In this document: positions 63,919-64,000 of the stretch, in pieces
Layout of the letters: each line of letters opens with the position of its first letter
Position numbering within the stretch: the stretch's first letter is position 1
NCBI RefSeq assembly: GCF_047496725.1
Contig: NC_132983.1
Span: 5,309,501-5,373,500, forward strand
Direction of reading: 5' to 3'
DNA: 64,000 nt
From: Anoplolepis gracilipes
Lineage: Eukaryota > Arthropoda > Insecta > Hymenoptera > Formicidae
Made by a program: the position numbers and the translations under genes
The notes under the pieces: model-generated
Told to the model about the DNA's origin: nothing
Database searches by the model: none
What the model saw: only the letters and a program-made list of their open reading frames with translations

Positions 63919-64000
63919 CATATATATATATCATATGTGTATATATATATATAATCATTTTTTAAAAATTTTATCTTTAACGTAGTTGCTGCTATATATA

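Overview
The window is insect nuclear DNA, most likely from a hymenopteran and probably an ant. It is AT-rich with sharp CpG-rich islands at gene starts, has compact multi-exon genes with GT-AG introns, and is dense in (TA)n, (GA)n, (CA)n and homopolymer tracts. It carries insect-type genes: innexin 3, a DOCK3/4-type sponge gene, a Sex-lethal orthologue, and a tandem CYP4 pair of the kind expanded in ants. The ant assignment is inference; the insect assignment is strong.

Layout. (1) 1-2.4 kb, + strand: the last three coding exons of innexin 3. (2) 5.4-13.7 kb, - strand: the first four coding exons of a sponge/DOCK3-4 gene. The rest of that gene must lie left of the window, so innexin 3 appears to sit inside a large sponge intron on the opposite strand. 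(3) About 14.0-14.8 kb: a divergent promoter region holding a MITE-like element with perfect 28-bp inverted ends. (4) 15.0-16.1 kb, + strand: a two-exon gene for a small basic protein with two KEN boxes and nine S/T-P sites. (5) 16.1-22 kb: no convincing gene, but a long foldback hairpin at 18.1 kb and a small MITE with a 5-bp target duplication at 21.4 kb. (6) 22-35.4 kb, + strand: Sex-lethal, with a CpG-rich 5' region, a poly-Q N-terminus, two RRMs and a Gly-rich C-terminus reached across an 8.6-kb intron. (7) 36.45-36.71 kb: a degraded fragment of PNO1. (8) 37.8-40.4 kb, - strand: three phase-compatible 3' exons of an unrecognised gene. (9) 45.3-60.65 kb, - strand: a head-to-tail duplication of about 7.65 kb, each copy holding an intact 12-exon, 518-residue CYP4-family P450. 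A third copy of only the P450 upstream region lies at 60.87-61.31 kb. (10) An older, diverged duplication (42.1-43.9 kb against 63.0-63.85 kb) flanks the P450 array.

The genes do not form a pathway. Innexin 3 is a gap-junction protein, sponge a Rac/Rap exchange factor, Sex-lethal an RNA-binding splicing and translation regulator, and the P450s are microsomal monooxygenases. The most informative parts are the P450 cluster (recent copying, an orphaned promoter copy, changes in the TATA region), the nested innexin/sponge arrangement, the KEN-box gene and the 18.1-kb hairpin. I saw no tRNA, rRNA, CRISPR array or intact transposase.
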